6,659 nt of DNA from an uncultured Bryobacteraceae bacterium (GTDB lineage: Bacteria > Acidobacteriota > Terriglobia > Bryobacterales > Bryobacteraceae): the NCBI GenBank assembly GCA_937921835.1, contig CAKZVG010000183.1, forward strand, positions 1 to 6,659, read 5' to 3'. The notes under the pieces are model-generated. The model ran no database searches. It had not been told where the DNA came from and worked only from the letters and a program-made list of their open reading frames with translations. Both the position numbers and the translations under genes were made by a program. Shown piece after piece: positions 1 to 6,659 of this stretch; positions within the stretch are counted from its first letter, which is position 1; each line of letters begins with the position of its first letter.

Positions 1-2
1 CC

Positions 3-344
3 GAGGATCCGAAGCAGTTGAACAACTTGCGCGAGTTTACGCCGGACCAGAACGCCGACCGGCTGCTGGCGCCTACCAGCCAGTTCGCCGCCTTCAGCGC
101 CAACCACGACGGCTCGGTCTTCATTGGCGCCAGCGCCAGCAAGGCTCAACCGTTCGTCCTCCTGCTGCTGCGCGCCACCCGCCGCGAGTTCACCATTTGC
201 GAGCATGCCGCCTCGGATCCGGCGCGGGTCGCTCCGGTCTTCGACCCCACCAGCCAGCGGATCTACTTCAACAGTGACCGCCACGGCAGGCCGGCCATTT
301 ATTCAATGGTCGTCGAACGGCTGGTGGAGAAGGCTGAGGAGTAG
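3..344 (+). CDS. C-terminal part of a beta-propeller protein (TolB/PD40 or oligogalacturonate-lyase-like), truncated at left edge
   Basis: The reading frame is open from the left edge and ends at TAG 342-344, so about 113 C-terminal residues are visible and the start lies outside the window. The end of the protein has the look of a WD40-like beta-propeller blade: a stretch reading VAPVFDPTSQRIYFNSD, then RHGRPAIYSM. This is the pattern 'P.FsPdsq.I.F.SDr.G...IY' known from TolB/PD40 repeats and from the C-terminus of oligogalacturonate lyases. The preceding segment NHDGSVFIGA, followed by a VLLLLR strand, would be the previous blade. If it is a true lyase it would cleave unsaturated oligogalacturonides from pectin; with only the last blades visible the catalytic residues cannot be checked. 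A propeller protein without that activity is equally possible. That the frame is coding is fairly certain; the family is likely and the exact function unknown. Confidence 0.62.
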   Translation, partial: EDPKQLNNLREFTPDQNADRLLAPTSQFAAFSANHDGSVFIGASASKAQPFVLLLLRATRREFTICEHAASDPARVAPVFDPTSQRIYFNSDRHGRPAIYSMVVERLVEKAEE

Positions 345-418
345 AACCCTCCCTCGCCTGCCGGACCGGGGCGGGTGGCCGCGGTACGACACTGCCCGCA
401 GTCCCGCCCTGGAAACCT

Positions 419-462
419 CGTTGTATCCCTTAGCAGGGTTTTTCAGCTTTGGGGGCACAACG
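419..462. repeat. imperfect inverted repeat, 11-bp arms
   Basis: The left arm 419-429 (CGTTGTATCCC) and the reverse complement of the right arm 452-462 (CGTTGTGCCCC) agree at 9 of 11 positions, with 22 bases between them. The interior contains GGGTTTTTCAGC, which resembles ends of some insertion sequences as I remember them. It lies about 80 to 120 bases beyond the end of the transposase-like fragment at 544-660, where an IS terminus would be expected. It could also simply be a transcript hairpin. Confidence 0.3.
427..443 (+). terminator. possible weak intrinsic terminator after the beta-propeller gene
   Basis: A short hairpin, CCCT (427-430), loop TAGC, AGGG (435-438), is followed directly by five T (439-443). 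It lies about 80 bases past the stop codon at 344. The stem is only 4 bp, so it is a weak candidate. The same bases also lie inside a larger imperfect inverted repeat (419-462), which would compete with it. Confidence 0.25.
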
Positions 463-543
463 CCGAAAGTGGCTCCGGGGTGGGGATTGAGAGCGTAGCG
501 CCGCATATTGCCGGCCCGCCTGGCTGGTGCGATCCACGATGAA

Positions 544-660
544 TCAGGCGCGGATTTGGGCGAGTTCCGATCGCAGGGTCCGCGGACTCCCGCCGAAGCC
601 CGCCTCGCGCTGCGCCCGCCACCACAACAGCCGCACCAGCAGATAGCCGATCACACACAT
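544..660 (-). pseudogene. 38-codon fragment, possibly the decayed C-terminus of a transposase
   Basis: On the minus strand ATG 660-658 to TGA 546-544 encodes 38 residues: a hydrophobic stretch (VIGYLLVRLLWW), a basic/acidic part (RAQREAG), and an ending SPRTLRSELAQIRA. A hydrophobic helix containing tryptophans followed by a short helical charged tail resembles the C-termini of DDE transposases of the IS4/IS1634 kind. A stop codon (TGA) lies directly upstream of the ATG and there is no ribosome binding site, so it is not an intact gene start. The adjacent minus-strand frame upstream (reading SLKRYLNVC) would join it by a frameshift in the GTGTGTG run near 653-660. The assignment is a resemblance only; it may be chance or a different family. 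Confidence 0.25.
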
Positions 661-939
661 TCAAGTATCGTTTTAAGGAGCCTATCTGCGGTGGGTAGGA
701 GGGCCAGGGAGGCTGGATGATTCCAATAGATAAACGGGAATAGCAAGAAGTCGCGCTACCACAACTGCTCAGCGCTTGCTGGCATTCCCGACTATCAAGC
801 TCCAGCCCAGGCAGGCGCCGCCCCACACCACGAACTCCGGCATGGCGGCCGTCAACCAGGTTCTGTCGCGGATTGGCCTGCCGGCGCGGCGCCGGCGGTG
901 GAGCGGCGCTGGCGTGGAAAGCGTCGCGGCTCCCGGGGG

Positions 940-956
940 AAAGCCCGCCCGGGCGG
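940..956 (-). terminator. possible terminator hairpin downstream of ssrA
   Basis: Reading the minus strand just past the encoded CCA of ssrA, a perfect 12-base palindrome CCGCCCGGGCGG (956-945) is followed by GC and then only three T (942-940). A GC-rich stem directly after a stable RNA fits a terminator, but the T tract is poor and the palindrome needs some bases as loop, so this is tentative. Confidence 0.3.
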
Positions 957-958
957 AG

Positions 959-1311
959 TGGTGGAGGCGGCGGGAGTCGAACCCGCGTCCGAGAAAGCCC
1001 GTCCTGCAAAGCCTACGTGCGTAGCCGGTTCGAAAGATTCGGGCGGCGCTTCAGAGCCGGCAAGAGTGGCGCCGTCCTAGTCCGGTTGATCTCGGCCGTC
1101 AGGCTCCGGACCGAAGCCCTGGACCTATCCCGCCATGTGACGCCCACTAGCCCCCATGCGGGCCTGGGAGGCCGGAGCGGCTACCTAATTAATTAGGCAG
1201 CGTAAGCATACTGCGTATTGGCAGTTATGGTTGTCCGATCGTTTAACGGGAGCTCGGAACCCGGCACGCCTTCACAACACGATTCAATCCCGTCGAATCC
1301 GTTACGCCCCC
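959..1311 (-). ncRNA. ssrA: transfer-messenger RNA (tmRNA)
   Basis: This RNA, about 353 nt, rescues stalled ribosomes with SmpB: it enters the A site like alanyl-tRNA, then serves as message for a degradation tag. On the minus strand the 5' end GGGGGCG (1311-1305) pairs with CGCCTCC (969-963) as a 7-bp acceptor stem, followed by discriminator A (962) and encoded CCA (961-959). The third pair is G.U, the known identity signal for alanyl-tRNA synthetase. The conserved 5' motif GGATTCGACGG is at 1300-1290, and the T arm is GCGGG (986-982), TTCGACT, CCCGC (974-970). Pseudoknot 1 is clear: stem 1 CGGG (1263-1260) with CCCG (1250-1247), and stem 2 TCCGA (1258-1254) with TCGGA (1238-1234). Eleven bases separate it from the resume codon GCC (1222-1220), as in E. 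coli. The tag frame encodes ANTQYAYAA. The region 960-1180 holds GC-rich segments expected to form the remaining pseudoknots, which I did not resolve. It is a one-piece, not permuted, tmRNA. Confidence 0.97.
1193..1222 (-). other. tmRNA proteolysis-tag reading frame, ANTQYAYAA
   Basis: Within ssrA the codons GCC AAT ACG CAG TAT GCT TAC GCT GCC then TAA give the nine-residue tag ANTQYAYAA, added after the alanine carried by the tmRNA itself. The bases before the resume codon (ATAACT) resemble the E. coli context (ATAGTC). The ending YAYAA has the small hydrophobic C-terminal residues recognised by ClpXP-type proteases. The stop lies in helix 5: GCTGCCTAATT pairs with AATTAGGTAGC (1201-1180, one G.U pair). 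The core CCTAATTAATTAGG (1184-1197) is a perfect palindrome. Confidence 0.9.
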
Positions 1312-1321
1312 TTCACCCGCC

Positions 1322-1330
1322 AGCATAGCA
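1322..1330 (-). promoter_or_regulatory. candidate extended -10 promoter of ssrA
   Basis: On the minus strand TGCTATGCT (1330-1322) fits an extended -10 element (TGn followed by TATGCT), ending 10 bases before the mature 5' end at 1311. I find no good -35 element at 16-18 bases, in line with an extended -10 promoter. The spacing to the mature end is a little long, but the transcript could start a few bases upstream and be trimmed by RNase P. Confidence 0.4.
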
Positions 1331-1391
1331 TCCTGGGGCGAAAAATGGTACCCGCGACCCTGTACCCTTAGCCGTCCCGGCGGACGCCTGA

Positions 1392-1421
1392 TAGACGTGG
1401 GTAGCGCGAAAAGGTTATAAG
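1392..1421 (+). promoter_or_regulatory. candidate sigma-70-type promoter of the efflux operon
   Basis: TAGACG (1392-1397) and TATAAG (1416-1421) are separated by 18 bases; they match the -35 and -10 consensus at 4 and 5 of 6 positions. Transcription would start near 1428-1430, only 7 to 9 bases before the ATG at 1437. The operon would then have an almost leaderless mRNA, which agrees with the absence of a Shine-Dalgarno sequence before this ATG. I saw no clear operator or regulator gene. Confidence 0.42.
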
Positions 1422-1436
1422 TGTGTTTCGGCTTCG

Positions 1437-2651
1437 ATGAAGAGAATCAAGAGTTTGCTCGTCTTTCTTCTGGTCGTGGGACTGGCAGGTTTGGGGGGGT
1501 ACCGCATCTGGCAGGCCTACGATCAGCAGAATGCCGTAAAGGCCAAGGACGCGGCGAAGAAAGGCGGTGCGCGCGTCGTCAGCGTCCGGGTGACGGAGGC
1601 GCGGAAAGGCGCCATCCAACAGGAACTGCTGCTGGCCGGGGCGCTCAAGCCCAAGGAATTGGTCGAGGTCAACGCTAAGGTCACCGGGCGCGTCGAGAAG
1701 CTCAACTTTCAAACCGGCGACCGGGTCAAGCTGGGAGACCTCATCGCCCTGCTCGACGACGAGGAACTGGCGCAGCAGGTTAACCGCGCCAGCGCCTCGC
1801 TGAAAGTGGCCAGCGCCGCCGCCGCGCAGCGCGAAGCCGAGTTGGCCAACTCCCGGGCCGACCTGGCCCGCTATGAAGCCCTGTTCCGCGAAGGGCTGGT
1901 GCCCAAGCGCGACCTGGAAGCGCACCAGACGGCAGCCCGCGTGGTGGAATCGCAGCTTGAACTGGCCCGCGCCCAGCAGGCGCAGGCCACCGCCGAACTG
2001 AACGAGTTGAAAATCCGCCGCCAGCAGACGCGCATCGTGGCGCCGATGAGCGGCTGGGTGGCGCGGCGGCACGTGGACGTGGGCGCGCTGGTGAACCCGG
2101 CCACCCCGATCCTCACGCTGGTGAACCTGTCGATCATGGTCACCGTCGCCAGCGTTCCGGAGCGCGAGGTCGGCGCGCTGCGCGTCGGCATGCCGGCCGA
2201 GGTTCACCTGGACGCCTTCGGGGATCAACGCTTCAACGGCCACGTGGCGCGGATCAGCCCGGTGCTCGACGCCGCCACCCGCAGCGCGCTGGTCGAAATC
2301 GAGATTCCCAATCCGGAGGGACGCCTGAAGGCGGAGATGTTCGCGCGCGTGAAGCTGAACACCGCCAGCACCCGCCAGACCGTGTTGATCCCGCGCGAGG
2401 CGCTGGTCTACCGCGGCCAGCAGCCGGGCGTCTATATCGTCCGCGAAGGCGCCGACACCACGCCCGAATTCCGCGCCATCGACACCGGGACCATGCAGGG
2501 CGACCTGGTGGAAGCCCTCACCAACATCCAGCCCGGCACCAGGATCGTCGCCACCGGCGCCAGCATGCTCACCGAAGGAGACCGCATCCGCGTGATCGGG
2601 GAGGGCAAGGGGCAAGGCGGCGGCAAGCAGAAGAAAGCCGCCGCGGAGTAG
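1437..2651 (+). CDS. RND efflux periplasmic adaptor (membrane fusion protein, HlyD/AcrA type)
   Basis: This 404-residue adaptor bridges an inner-membrane RND pump to an outer-membrane channel. An uncleaved N-terminal membrane anchor or signal (MKRIK, then a hydrophobic stretch at residues 7-21) is followed by a charged linker. A first half lipoyl domain spans about 66-108 (AKVTGRVEKLNFQTGDRVKLGD). An alpha-helical hairpin at about 110-195 is rich in alanine, glutamine and charged residues. The second lipoyl half is about 199-230 (RIVAPMSGWV, GALVNPATPI). A beta-barrel (about 231-310, ending MFARVKL) and a membrane-proximal domain (about 311-387) complete the fold, and the tail is Gly/Lys/Ala-rich. 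There is no lipobox cysteine, so it is not a lipoprotein. ATG 1437 is the only start in frame that keeps the anchor; no ribosome binding site precedes it. The pump gene follows after 4 bases. Family certain; substrate unknown. Confidence 0.95.
   Translation: MKRIKSLLVFLLVVGLAGLGGYRIWQAYDQQNAVKAKDAAKKGGARVVSVRVTEARKGAIQQELLLAGALKPKELVEVNAKVTGRVEKLNFQTGDRVKLGDLIALLDDEELAQQVNRASASLKVASAAAAQREAELANSRADLARYEALFREGLVPKRDLEAHQTAARVVESQLELARAQQAQATAELNELKIRRQQTRIVAPMSGWVARRHVDVGALVNPATPILTLVNLSIMVTVASVPEREVGALRVGMPAEVHLDAFGDQRFNGHVARISPVLDAATRSALVEIEIPNPEGRLKAEMFARVKLNTASTRQTVLIPREALVYRGQQPGVYIVREGADTTPEFRAIDTGTMQGDLVEALTNIQPGTRIVATGASMLTEGDRIRVIGEGKGQGGGKQKKAAAE
2645..2648 (+). promoter_or_regulatory. 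ribosome binding site of the RND pump gene, inside the adaptor gene's last codons
   Basis: GGAG lies 7 bases before ATG 2656, overlapping the last codons of the adaptor gene (stop TAG 2649-2651). The overlap supports translational coupling and fixes the start of the pump gene. Confidence 0.65.
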
Positions 2652-2655
2652 CGAG

Positions 2656-5600
2656 ATGAGTCTGCCGGAGTTTTCCATCAAGCGGCCCGTCACGGCTTTC
2701 ATGGCGTCGCTCATCCTGATTCTGCTGGGGACGATCGCGTTCATCAATCTGCCGGTTGACCTGATGCCGGAAATCGTCTATCCGACCATCAGCGTGCGCG
2801 CCGAGTACCCGGGCGTGGCGCCCGAGGAGATGGAGAACCTGATCGCGCGCCGGTTGGAAGAGGCCTTCAGCTCGGCGCCGGGGGTCGAACAGATCACCTC
2901 CTCGTCGACCGAAGGCATGACCTACGTGCGGGTCTCCTTCGTCTACGGGACCAATCTCGATGAAGCGGCCAACGAACTGCGCATCCGCCTGGACCGCCGC
3001 CGCGGCTCCCTGCCGGAGGACATGCAGCCGCCCGTGATGTTCAAGTTCGACGTCTCGCAGTACCCCATCATGTTTCTCACCGTAGCGGCGTCGGACATGG
3101 ACCCCAAGACCTTGCGGCACTTCGTCGAAAAACAGCTTCAGTACCGCCTGGAGCGGGTGCCGGGAGTGGCGCAGTTTACTGTCCGCGGCGGTCTGCGGCG
3201 CGAAATCCACGTCGACCTGAATCTCGCCAAGCTGCGCGCGCTCAACCTTCCGGTGGAACGGGTGGTGCAGATTCTGCGGCAGGAGAACCTCAACCGTCCG
3301 GTGGGTCCGGTGCACGAGGGACAATTCGAGGTTCTGCTGCGCACCCAGGGCGAGTTCCAGAACCTGGACGACATCCGCGGCCTGGTGGTCGCCACGCGCA
3401 ACAACGTGCCGGTGCGGATGCGTGAAATCGCCGACGTCGAGGACTCGCACGAGGAAGTGCGGCAGATCGTGAGCGTCAACGGCCAGCCCGCTGTGCGCCT
3501 GTTTGTGTACAAGCAATCCGGCGCCAACACCGTGGCGGTGGCGGATGCGGTGTGGAAAGAAGTCGAGCGCGTCCACCGCGACTACCCCAACATCCGGATT
3601 TCGGCCACCGGTGACAGCTCGGAATTCATTAAAGCCGCCATCCGCAACGTGAAGAACGCCGCCGTTCAGGGCGCCGGGCTGGCGGTGCTGATTCTGCTCC
3701 TGTTTCTGCGCAGCTTCTCGAGCGTGATCATTATCGGCGTCGCCATCCCCATCTCGGTAATCTCGACCTTCGCGCTGATGCACTTCGCGGGCTTCTCGCT
3801 GAACACGGTTTCCTTCGGGGGCCTGGCGCTCGGCGTGGGCATGCTGGTGGATAACGCGATTGTGGTGCTGGAGAACATCTTCCGCCGGCGCGAAAAAGGA
3901 GAAGGCGCCGTCGAGGCCGCCGTGAAGGGCAGCAACCAGGTGGCGACGGCTATCGCCGCTTCGACTCTGACGACGCTGGCGGTTTTCGTCCCGGTGGTCT
4001 TCACCCGCGGCATGTCGGCGGTGACCTTCCAGCAGTTGGCTTACGTGGTTTCCTTCTCGCTGGTGTGCTCGCTGCTGGTGGCGCTCACCCTGGTGCCGGT
4101 GCTGTGTTCGCGGTTTCTGAAGGGCGGCTCGAAGGAGCGCCAGCGCGGAATTCTGGGTTTCGCCTACCGCGCCACGGGCGACGCCCAGGAGGCGCTTGCC
4201 CGGCGCTACGGACGGGTGATCGAGTGGTCGCTCGCGCACCGGCTTCCGGTGCTCGGGCTGGCCGCCGGTCTCTTCATCGGGGCGATGCTGCTGACTCCGC
4301 TGGTGGGCGTCGAACTCGCGCCGCAGGCCGATGAAGGCGAACTGCGCGTGGATGTTGAACTCGAGCCGGGCACGCGGGTCGAGATCACGCATGCGCTGCT
4401 GGAACGCCTGGCGGCGATCGCCCGCAAGAACGTGCCCGAGATCGAAAACATCATGATCGAGTGCGGCGGCGGCGGCTTTTCGCGCGCCTCTTCCCAGCAC
4501 ATGGGCGAGATGCGCATCCGGCTGGTGCCGCGTTCCCAGCGCGACCGCAACGCGCAAGCCATCGCCAACGACCTGCGCCCCAAGCTCATGGTGCAGGCCG
4601 GAGTGGTGATCCGCACGCGCATCAGCAGCGGCATGTACACCCGCGGCAGCCGCAGCGGATCGAGCGGCGGGGACCGGCTTTCGGTCGAAATCCGCGGGCA
4701 CGAACTGAAGATCCTGGACGAACTGGCCTTGAAGGTCCGCGACGCCATGGCCAGCGTTCCGGGCGTGCCCGAGGTTCAGGTGTCGCGGCAGCCCGGCATG
4801 CCCGAAATGGTGTTGCAGGTGGACCGCCTGAAGGCCTCCACCATGGGGCTGAACGTCTCCGACATCGCCACCGCCATGGAGACCGCCATCGGCGGACGCC
4901 GGACGTCGATGTACCGCCAGCAGGGTGACGAATACAACATCCTGGTGCGCCTGCGCGAGGTAGACCGCCTGAAGCTCGATCAGGTGGGGCAGATCCCGCT
5001 CACCACCCCGCTGGGCGAAACGATTCCGGCCGCTTCGGTGCTGCGGATGCAGCGCCAGGAAGGGCCGGTCTCGATCGAACGCGTCGATCAGGAGCGCGTC
5101 GTCACCGTGTCCGGAACGCTCGGCGACCGCGACCTCGGCAGCATCGTCCGCGAGCTTGACGCCAAGCTGCGGACCATTGAGCGGCCGCCCGGCTACGACT
5201 TCCGCTTCGGCGGCGAGTACGAGGAGCAGCAGGAGACCTTCCGCCAATTGACCTTTGCCGCCATCCTGGCGCTGTTGCTGGTCTACATGATCATGGCCTC
5301 GCAGTTCGAGTCCTTGCGCGACCCGTTCATCATCCTGTTCTCGGTTCCGGTGGCGGCCGTGGGCGTGGTCACGATGCTGGTGATGACCAATACGACATTC
5401 AATATGCAGGCCTTTCTGGGGGTCATCATCCTGGTGGGCATCGTGGTGAACAACGCCATCGTGCTGGTGGATTACGTCAACCAGCTCCGCCGGAACTCGG
5501 GCTATTCCGTCCGGGATGCGCTGATCACCGGCGGCGTCCGCCGTCTGCGCCCCATTCTCATGACCACCACGACGACCGTGCTTGGGCTGATGCCCATGGC

Positions 5601-5805
5601 GCTGGGAGTCGGCGAGGGATCGGAGCTGCAAGCGCCGCTGGCGCGCGTGGTGATCGGCGGCCTCACCGCTTCGACGCTGATTACCCTGGTGCTGGTGCCC
5701 GTGATCTACTCGCTGATGGAAGAGTTCGCCGGACGCGCCAGGGTCCGCCAACCCGCGCCCGCCGCGGCGCCCGGGCTTCGACCGGCCGAAGGGCAAGGCG
5801 ATTAG
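2656..5805 (+). CDS. RND efflux transporter, inner-membrane permease (HAE1/AcrB type)
   Basis: This 1049-residue proton-driven pump takes substrates from the periplasm or outer leaflet and works as a trimer with the adaptor encoded just upstream; the length is the full family length. The start FSIKRPV and TM1 (about 12-30) are typical. A first large periplasmic porter loop spans about 31-337, TM2-TM6 about 338-487, TM7 about 529-550, a second porter loop about 551-865, and TM8-TM12 about 867-1023; the tail is Pro/Ala-rich. In TM4 the motif is [14 protein letters not shown], with Asp399 and Asn400 at the places of AcrB Asp407 and Asp408. In TM10 the motif is [11 protein letters not shown], with Asn932 at the place of AcrB Lys940; Arg965 (RLRPILMT) is kept. 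Heavy-metal (CusA) pumps have different motifs, so a drug or amphiphile pump is the better reading. Gly/Ser-rich loops at 604-611 and 664-672 lie in the second porter loop. No TolC-like gene follows. Confidence 0.96.
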   Translation: MSLPEFSIKRPVTAFMASLILILLGTIAFINLPVDLMPEIVYPTISVRAEYPGVAPEEMENLIARRLEEAFSSAPGVEQITSSSTEGMTYVRVSFVYGTNLDEAANELRIRLDRRRGSLPEDMQPPVMFKFDVSQYPIMFLTVAASDMDPKTLRHFVEKQLQYRLERVPGVAQFTVRGGLRREIHVDLNLAKLRALNLPVERVVQILRQENLNRPVGPVHEGQFEVLLRTQGEFQNLDDIRGLVVATRNNVPVRMREIADVEDSHEEVRQIVSVNGQPAVRLFVYKQSGANTVAVADAVWKEVERVHRDYPNIRISATGDSSEFIKAAIRNVKNAAVQGAGLAVLILLLFLRSFSSVIIIGVAIPISVISTFALMHFAGFSLNTVSFGGLALGVGMLVDNAIVVLENIFRRREKGEGAVEAAVKGSNQVATAIAASTLTTLAVFVPVVFTRGMSAVTFQQLAYVVSFSLVCSLLVALTLVPVLCSRFLKGGSKERQRGILGFAYRATGDAQEALARRYGRVIEWSLAHRLPVLGLAAGLFIGAMLLTPLVGVELAPQADEGELRVDVELEPGTRVEITHALLERLAAIARKNVPEIENIMIECGGGGFSRASSQHMGEMRIRLVPRSQRDRNAQAIANDLRPKLMVQAGVVIRTRISSGMYTRGSRSGSSGGDRLSVEIRGHELKILDELALKVRDAMASVPGVPEVQVSRQPGMPEMVLQVDRLKASTMGLNVSDIATAMETAIGGRRTSMYRQQGDEYNILVRLREVDRLKLDQVGQIPLTTPLGETIPAASVLRMQRQEGPVSIERVDQERVVTVSGTLGDRDLGSIVRELDAKLRTIERPPGYDFRFGGEYEEQQETFRQLTFAAILALLLVYMIMASQFESLRDPFIILFSVPVAAVGVVTMLVMTNTTFNMQAFLGVIILVGIVVNNAIVLVDYVNQLRRNSGYSVRDALITGGVRRLRPILMTTTTTVLGLMPMALGVGEGSELQAPLARVVIGGLTASTLITLVLVPVIYSLMEEFAGRARVRQPAPAAAPGLRPAEGQGD

Positions 5806-5810
5806 TCCAG

Positions 5811-5836
5811 GCACGGCGTGGGAAGCCGGCCCGTGC
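5811..5836 (+). repeat. short inverted repeat after the RND pump gene
   Basis: GCACGG (5811-5816) and CCGTGC (5831-5836) can form a 6-bp stem with a 14-base loop, starting 5 bases after the stop codon. There is no T tract, so it is not a classical intrinsic terminator. It may stabilise the 3' end of the efflux mRNA or mean nothing. Confidence 0.3.
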
Positions 5837-5856
5837 GTCAGTGTAGAGTGAAAAGG

Positions 5857-6659
5857 ATGACGGCCATCACCCGGCGCGCAATGCTGGCGGGGCTGACCGT
5901 GGGTTCGCTGTCCCGCGCGTCCGCCGCCGTCCGGTCCTACATCGACTTCATTCACTTGACCGACACGCACATCATCAACCCCGCCCAAGTCCATCCGAAG
6001 CTGCTTGAGCTGCGCAAGCACCTGATGCCCACCCGCGCTGCGCTGCCCGCTTCCCTGGCGTCCTTCCGCCGCGAGGTGAAGGCGGACTTCGTATTCGCCA
6101 CCGGCGACCTGATCGACGCGTTCTCGTTTCTGGGAACCGGCGGCGGAACGGCGCTCGCGCAGGTGGAGGCGTTCGCGGCGATCCTCGCCAAGAGCCCGCT
6201 GCCGGTCTACCCGGGGCTGGGCAATCACGACCTGCTGCATTACGGACTCGACGAGGGCCGTCTGGCGCCGGACCAGAGCGTCGCCGAGCGGGCCAAAGCC
6301 GCCTGGATCCGCAACGTTCCCGCCTTTGCGGAGGGAACCTATTACGCCCTGCTACGCGAGCTGGGCGGCGCGCGCTGGCGCTTCGTCATGCTCAACAACG
6401 GTTTTCAGGGACGTTCGCCCGAGCCGGATGCCGGTCCACCCGCGCAGGCATTCGGGCGCGCGCAGACGGACTGGCTGGCGGCTGAGTGCCGCCGGCATCC
6501 GGACGATGCGCTGGTGATCGGCGCGCATATTCCCCCGGCCGGCGAGGCACTGGCCGAACTGGAGCGGGCGCTGGGCGCGCGCTCGAAACTGGCGTTGCTG
6601 CTTACCGGACATGTCCACGCCAGCAACTTCGTCCGGCAGCTTCCCTTTTCGAGCGCCCG
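5857..6659 (+). CDS. Tat-exported calcineurin-like metallophosphoesterase, truncated at right edge
   Basis: The frame runs open from ATG 5857 to the window edge, giving the first 267 residues. The N-terminus TRRAML followed by a hydrophobic run and ASA (residues 5-24) looks like a twin-arginine signal peptide, so the folded enzyme is probably exported. The metallophosphoesterase motifs appear in order: DTH (Asp36, His38), GDL (Asp84), GNHD (Asn123, His124, Asp125), GAH (His224) and GHVH (His252, His254). These are all the expected ligands for a two-metal centre, so the enzyme should be active on a phosphomono- or diester; the substrate cannot be told from the sequence. The family includes CpdA-type cyclic-nucleotide phosphodiesterases and purple-acid-like enzymes. 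The start is not fully certain: AAAAGG abuts the ATG with no spacing, and an in-frame GTG lies at 5848. The ATG at 5881 would destroy the twin-arginine motif. It lies 51 bases after the pump gene and probably is not part of that system. Confidence 0.9.
   Translation, partial: MTAITRRAMLAGLTVGSLSRASAAVRSYIDFIHLTDTHIINPAQVHPKLLELRKHLMPTRAALPASLASFRREVKADFVFATGDLIDAFSFLGTGGGTALAQVEAFAAILAKSPLPVYPGLGNHDLLHYGLDEGRLAPDQSVAERAKAAWIRNVPAFAEGTYYALLRELGGARWRFVMLNNGFQGRSPEPDAGPPAQAFGRAQTDWLAAECRRHPDDALVIGAHIPPAGEALAELERALGARSKLALLLTGHVHASNFVRQLPFSSA

Larger units (their letters stand above)
345..958. other. gene-poor stretch between the beta-propeller gene and ssrA
   Basis: About 610 bases without an intact gene on either strand. 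Open frames here are short, overlap each other, lack ribosome binding sites and encode proline/arginine/alanine-rich low-complexity sequence typical of random GC-rich DNA. The part from about 650 to 770 is less GC-rich than its surroundings. What can be picked out is an inverted repeat (419-462), a possible transposase remnant (544-660, minus), and a GC palindrome (945-956) just past the 3' end of ssrA. A short inverted pair AGATAG (641-646) / CTATCT (682-687) is also present, without obvious meaning. The whole reads as decayed DNA, possibly left by a mobile element. Confidence 0.6.

Noticed and set aside
769..843. A 24-codon minus-strand frame with a hydrophobic core (FVVWGGACLGWSLIVG) that could be a small membrane protein
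   Set aside because: There is no Shine-Dalgarno sequence, the frame stays open far upstream into the tmRNA so the ATG is not special, and such short frames are common by chance in GC-rich DNA.
345..958. A second copy of the ssrA 3' end that would mark an integrated island (att site)
   Set aside because: I looked for a repeat of the T arm and acceptor sequence downstream of ssrA within the window and found none; only a short resemblance (AAAGCCCG) is present.
443..1009. A 188-codon minus-strand open frame running from the ssrA 3' end into the gene-poor stretch
   Set aside because: It starts inside the tmRNA, is rich in Pro/Arg/Ser with no domain, and has no ribosome binding site.
1368..2747. 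A 459-codon minus-strand open frame antisense to the adaptor gene
   Set aside because: The same codon-bias shadow effect: low-complexity composition, no domain, and the plus-strand adaptor family is certain.
4480..4680. Glycine/serine-rich segments in the RND pump as possible sequencing errors or insertions
   Set aside because: The frame is uninterrupted and flanking residues fit the family; small flexible Gly/Ser loops are common in the second porter loop of this type of pump.
2569..6240. A 1223-codon open frame on the minus strand, antisense to the efflux pump and phosphoesterase genes
   Set aside because: Its product is His/Gln/Arg/Asp-rich with no recognisable domain, it lies across three well-identified genes on the other strand, and long antisense frames are expected from GC-rich third-position bias.

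Overview
The window is GC-rich throughout with dense coding, and carries five loci: the end of a beta-propeller gene, a decayed gene-poor stretch, a tmRNA gene (ssrA) on the minus strand, a two-gene RND efflux operon on the plus strand, and the start of a Tat-exported metallophosphoesterase gene. The GC-rich codon use, the type of beta-propeller protein and the RND subfamily suggest a soil-type bacterium such as an acidobacterium of the Solibacter/Bryobacter kind. This is an inference from general resemblance, not a demonstrated placement.

Layout. Positions 3-344 (+) hold the C-terminus of a TolB/oligogalacturonate-lyase-like beta-propeller protein. From 345 to 958 I find no intact gene, only a possible weak terminator, an imperfect inverted repeat and a 38-codon minus-strand fragment that may be the decayed end of a transposase. 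Positions 959-1311 (-) are a complete tmRNA with encoded CCA, a G3.U70-type alanine identity pair, pseudoknot 1, a tag reading frame coding ANTQYAYAA, and a stop codon buried in a palindromic hairpin. A 125-base divergent intergenic region (1312-1436) holds candidate promoters for ssrA (-) and for the efflux operon (+). Positions 1437-2651 encode the periplasmic adaptor and 2656-5805 the inner-membrane RND pump. The two are separated by 4 bases and are surely co-transcribed. A metallophosphoesterase gene starts at 5857 and runs off the right edge.

How they work together. Adaptor and pump form two of the three parts of a tripartite efflux machine; no outer-membrane TolC-like gene is in the window, so that part must come from elsewhere or lie outside. 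The tmRNA is a housekeeping RNA for ribosome rescue and has no evident functional link to its neighbours. The phosphoesterase has its own start signals and is probably unrelated to efflux. No novel multi-gene system is evident. The most informative items are the complete tmRNA and the altered proton-relay residues of the RND pump.
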